Assembly (NCBI GenBank): GCA_002490775.1
Contig: DKUR01000095.1
Location: 1 to 11,186, forward strand
Reading direction: 5' to 3'
Length of the DNA: 11,186 nt
Source of the DNA: Lachnospiraceae bacterium UBA7199
GTDB lineage: Bacteria > Bacillota > Clostridia > Lachnospirales > Lachnospiraceae
Position 1 is the stretch's first letter, and each line of letters opens with the position of its first letter. Of this stretch, positions 9,501 through 11,186 are shown in pieces. Position numbers and translations under genes: made by a program. Under the pieces are notes generated by a model that was given only the letters and a program-made list of their open reading frames with translations, made no database searches and had not been told where the DNA came from.

Positions 9501-9556
9501 ATCAGAGAAATAATTTTCAAATTATGCAGACTAAAAATCAAATTATTAAAAAATAG
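6533..9556 (+). CDS. Metallophosphoesterase-STAND-like NTPase fusion, candidate NLR-like defence protein
   Basis: Protein of 1007 residues from ATG 6533, chosen because M-K-I-L-F-L-H-L-S-D is the canonical calcineurin-like phosphoesterase start; an upstream in-frame TTG (6464) would add 23 poorly conserved residues. Metal-site motifs are all present: D10-A-H12, G46-D47, G88-N-H-D91, H202-H203 and G230-H-E-H233. This domain spans about 1-280 and should cleave a phosphoester, in nucleic acid or a nucleotide. A P-loop follows, G372-S-S-R-T-G-K-S379, with a Walker B-like V-L-I-V-D442-R-N-D445. About 450-750 is the rest of the NTPase and a helical part. A Glu/Lys-rich, probably coiled stretch covers 760-790. 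The C-terminus (about 800-1007) is helical and unrecognised, a possible sensor. No membrane or signal segment is seen, so it is cytosolic. Effector, NTPase switch and sensor order matches STAND/NLR-like anti-phage proteins (Avs and bNACHT are examples of the logic). Substrate and trigger are unknown. GC is very low (18% for 8101-8160). Confidence 0.88.
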   Translation: MKILFLHLSDAHLKDSTDLREINTYAMVNGLKQMGDFDECILIFSGDITLAGDKNSYMNAGRLIGQLAKNISSRFIGGKIVQTVIVPGNHDNLVKNKDRNNFDIENYYKNKEIDLKFKEDLGELSNFYDFANRNRCFRRDKIIEVRKIKFGDFTIKVNLINSAPFSLLGSGNRDKGMHYIPEAEFDKFNVDVHQKYTISVIHHGPEWFSDASRQKLYDAFNESTDLLFVGHEHFSLNEHKTVNGKHIDISSGVALYGTKTEHGFNALLLDTALHTLTGCKYVYNRKIYKPNIILKNDNVVFSNNFNFRFTSSFQQELLADSNERKDKKYMKYFVFPSLEAKELISDLKNYTVTSEEKFMELFSIKSKISIEGSSRTGKSLLAKYLTNFLSEDYVVLLLTEESFAPKNINNVVKFALQNEYGENADYDGFMQLESEKKVLIVDRNDRIDKTKWKDFYETYGEHFGHIILFCGIGWDLNIKNRAVEELTENAFFPMKISPFYYIKREQLIRKICTGYLSEYPALDVNEKSKKINEDITNQIKYFQLTPDFIHQFVDYYISFSHIKTQKETNVFSKVFAANITYRVSKNTKEDSDIDEILVALDYVAYYIHFVKKYQKISYEEFEQAVNEYKKKYDNEILKPRYVLDVGVKSNVIKESPDSFEIEFCDENLLSYFIAQHLNRTYQNGEKLEDLKFLLDNICFGINGDIILFLSYITSNTQILSPILQSLVTHMSNWEELDFDTNNIEYLSKIIIQTNPKLPDQKEKKEIKEEKNEMEREIIHEKENQADSLYSYDQSKVDSFSNKIAKSINYLDLVAKILPNFRHILTGDEKRKIVKVLYTYPNKLLYFMLKDIDENYNKIIMDTLKSEPKTRKGILITKDMLDRELQNQTMAYILSIYDFVSMTASNAKTISDLEKFNYIQNTNYKIQNLMMQENIGNFKDFTERANDIYDTADLNITKQMVRLIVRKYFICHDVKMHGDSIQLVDKFFGENQRNNFQIMQTKNQIIKK

Positions 9557-9664
9557 CAATTACTATATAGGATTTTCACCTATATGCCGTTTTTCCCACA
9601 AAAGATTACGACCAACTAGTGTGAGTGTTTCTTGTATTTTAAATACATTGATAGTAATTGCTAT
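9553..9664. repeat. 112-bp segment bounded by perfect 14-bp inverted repeats
   Basis: ATAGCAATTACTAT (9553-9566) and ATAGTAATTGCTAT (9651-9664) are exact reverse complements. The left arm contains the TAG stop of the phosphoesterase-NTPase gene. Just inside it is a second hairpin, ATATAGG (9565-9571) with CCTATAT (9579-9585) around a seven-base loop. The interior is slightly richer in GC than its surroundings. This could be a MITE-like insertion, a remnant insertion-sequence end, or a structured 3' end of the transcript. The immediate flanks show no clear target duplication. Confidence 0.5.
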
Positions 9665-9900
9665 ATTAATAGTATATGCAGAACAAAGAAAAAAATGCAT
9701 AAACTCTTTGAAATATTGTGGTTATAAATAAAAAATGATGGTATCTATAAGCCAGTTTTGTCTGCAATAATGTTATACCACTTAAGTATTTAATATAGCA
9801 GTTATGTATAAGTTAAAAGTGTATTTGTTTATACTAAAGAAATAAGATATTTTAATGAAGGAAAGGTAAAGTAATAATTAAGAAACAAATGAGGGAAAAT
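9665..9900. other. AT-rich intergenic spacer before the membrane PLD-like gene
   Basis: With the preceding repeat segment this makes a gap of 344 bases without a convincing gene. I see an 8-bp palindrome ACTTAAGT (9780-9787) and a 6-bp inverted pair GTATAA (9806-9811) and TTATAC (9829-9834). TATACT (9830-9835) could be a -10 box but lacks a good -35. The gap suggests that the downstream gene has its own promoter and is not tightly co-transcribed with the large gene. Open frames crossing here are short and lack ribosome sites. Confidence 0.4.
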
Positions 9901-10812
9901 ATGAAAAATTGGAAAATAAATATTGAAGAGTTTTTTGAAAAACATAATGCTAAGATTCAAATTTTAATTTTGGTTGGTTCATTAGGCTTGGGGGCTTATT
10001 TCAATATAGCTCAAGATCATCAATTAGGTATAATCATAGGATTATTAGTCTTAATTTCAGGAGAGTTGATATCATTAAGTATAAAAGATAGTATCACACA
10101 AAGAAAACTAAATAATATGGGAGTTAAATTTGAAATGGCTCGTGGCGGTTTGTTTCGAGTACACGATTTTAATTTATCAAAGTTTTTTTATAGTACCAAA
10201 AGTAACTTTTTTATTTCAGGTATGGCTTTAAATGGTTTTTTTGAAAAGAATAAAGGGATTATAGAAAGATTTTTAAATGAAGGAAAAGAGATTTTTATAT
10301 TAATTGCAGCTCCTAATGCAGTTGATGAGAATGCAAAGTTATATCATGGTGAAAACTTAGATTTAAAAACATTTAGGAAAAAGGCTAATGCTATTTATCA
10401 TAAACAAAGTACAACATTAGATTGTTTAGAAGAAATTGAAAATTTATTTAATTTTGTAGAAAATGGAAAACTTAAATTGAGAGTTGCTCAGTCTGTTATG
10501 TCCACGTCATTTGTGGCGTATGATGTTTTTGATAGAGATGTATTACCATATAATAAAAATAAGGTTGGAAAAGAATTAAAAGCATCTTTTTATCAATATA
10601 AATGTACAGCACCTGAGGAAGAACCGAATATTATAGTTGATTCGTTTTATAATAGAGATTGGTACTTGTTTTTTAAGCGTACTATAGAAATGCAGTGGAA
10701 GGATGCGAGACCAATTGAAAATAAGTTGGAGTTTGAAAAGCTTCGAGCGGAAATAAATGAAAAGATAGAGAACAATAATAGCTTCAGTGAGGGTAATAAA
10801 GAGAATGAATGA
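9901..10812 (+). CDS. Two-TM membrane protein with a degenerate PLD-like cytosolic domain
   Basis: Protein of 303 residues from ATG 9901, preferred over the in-frame ATG at 9889 because GAGGGA (9891-9896) lies just before it. Two hydrophobic helices (about 19-36 and 42-61) form an N-terminal membrane hairpin, leaving a soluble domain of about 240 residues, probably cytosolic. Around 100-140 there is a strand-helix-strand with F-F-I-S-G-M-A-L, a helix ending in N-E-G-K, then I-F-I-L-I-A-A-P. Later come S203-F-V-A-Y-D208 and I-I-V-D247, then a closing Y-L-F-F-K-R-T-I-E-M-Q-W266-K-D-A. This order recalls the phospholipase D-like fold seen in some signalling and conflict proteins, but the HxKxxxxD motif is missing, so binding or a changed activity is more likely than PLD catalysis. 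The tail after 270 is charged. It lies downstream of the NTPase gene but 344 bases away. The fold call is tentative; the existence of the gene is secure. Confidence 0.85.
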   Translation: MKNWKINIEEFFEKHNAKIQILILVGSLGLGAYFNIAQDHQLGIIIGLLVLISGELISLSIKDSITQRKLNNMGVKFEMARGGLFRVHDFNLSKFFYSTKSNFFISGMALNGFFEKNKGIIERFLNEGKEIFILIAAPNAVDENAKLYHGENLDLKTFRKKANAIYHKQSTTLDCLEEIENLFNFVENGKLKLRVAQSVMSTSFVAYDVFDRDVLPYNKNKVGKELKASFYQYKCTAPEEEPNIIVDSFYNRDWYLFFKRTIEMQWKDARPIENKLEFEKLRAEINEKIENNNSFSEGNKENE

Positions 10813-10940
10813 TATTATTTCATAATGCACTATTATAGAATGAGTCAAAGACTTGCGTGAGTGAAAGAGTTGCTTTCTACAGTTATGCTGGGAAAAATGG
10901 AGTAAGTGAAATAAGGTATTCTGTGAGTACAGGAGATTAT

Positions 10941-11099
10941 ATGGAAATATTTAATAACATAAATGAAAAAGTAGTTAAGATAGACATTAATATGTATGGT
11001 ATCACTGCCTTTGACTCAAGCAGTGACATAGCTTTTTGGAGAGGGATTATAATTGATAATACTATCCGAATTGCTGAAATTATCACTCAATTTATATGA
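10941..11099 (+). CDS. Doubtful small ORF, 52 residues, unknown function
   Basis: ATG 10941 has AGGAGA (10931-10936) four bases upstream, a plausible ribosome site. The same frame is open back to 10839, with a GTG at 10857 that would give 80 residues but has no ribosome site. The product has D-I-N-M-Y-G-I-T-A-F in the middle and ends in an amphipathic I-I-I-D-N-T-I-R-I-A-E-I-I-T-Q-F-I segment. I do not recognise a family. It may be a real small protein, or the remnant of a longer gene whose 5' part has decayed. The last 87 bases of the window show nothing further. Confidence 0.35.
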   Translation: MEIFNNINEKVVKIDINMYGITAFDSSSDIAFWRGIIIDNTIRIAEIITQFI

Positions 11100-11186
11100 T
11101 TTAATTGTATTTTTATCTATGACAAAAGAATATAATTCCTATTAAATAATTTCATGGAATAATACATAATGATCCTTTAATTTAAT

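Noticed and set aside
9492..9731. Plus-strand frame of 79 codons overlapping the end of the NTPase gene
   Set aside because: It starts at a TTG inside the larger gene without a ribosome site, crosses the inverted-repeat segment, and has no recognisable motif.
10399..10422. H-K-x5-D in the PLD-like protein (residues 167-174) as a possible HKD motif
   Set aside because: The Lys is at +1 instead of +2 from the His, and the stretch sits in a probable helix, not at the catalytic strand position near residues 203-208.

Overview
The window is most likely from a Gram-positive Bacillota, probably a gut Clostridia/Lachnospiraceae-type genome. This rests on the style of the large YD-repeat protein, the purine-rich AGGAG-type ribosome binding sites and the low-GC accessory genes. 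All genes I can support are on the + strand. The region looks like a toxin and defence cargo segment: the 3' part of a polymorphic toxin gene, its immunity gene, then AT-rich genes that resemble anti-phage or conflict-system components.

Region 1 (1-5743) is a giant Rhs/YD-repeat polymorphic toxin whose 5' end lies outside the window. It reads, in order: a hydrophobic and helical pre-Rhs segment, a DUF6531-type entry motif, a long YD-repeat shell of moderate GC, the conserved Rhs core-closing motif ending in DPSG, and a 124-residue variable tip. The tip looks like an HNH/Endo VII-type nuclease toxin with conserved Glu and His positions. GC content falls at the tip, as expected for an exchanged toxin cassette. 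Region 2 (5913-6305) is the cognate immunity gene, which I recognise as Imm50-like.

Region 3 (about 6306-9556) holds a palindromic hairpin, a candidate promoter, a well-placed eight-codon upstream ORF, and a gene of about 1007 codons. This gene fuses an N-terminal calcineurin-like metallophosphoesterase to a P-loop (STAND-like) NTPase and a long C-terminal region. That is the effector-switch-sensor layout of NLR-like bacterial immune proteins, and it is the most interesting object here. Its stop codon lies inside one arm of a perfect 14-bp inverted repeat that brackets 112 bp.

Region 4 (9665-11186) has an AT-rich intergenic stretch and a 303-residue protein with two N-terminal membrane segments and a cytosolic domain reminiscent of the phospholipase D fold but without an HKD motif. 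It ends with a doubtful small ORF. Working model: the Rhs toxin acts on competitors, Imm50 protects the producer, and the phosphoesterase-NTPase (perhaps with the membrane PLD-like protein) is an intracellular defence module sharing the same hotspot. The toxin-immunity pairing is well supported by order and family. The defence role and any link between the two downstream genes are inference.
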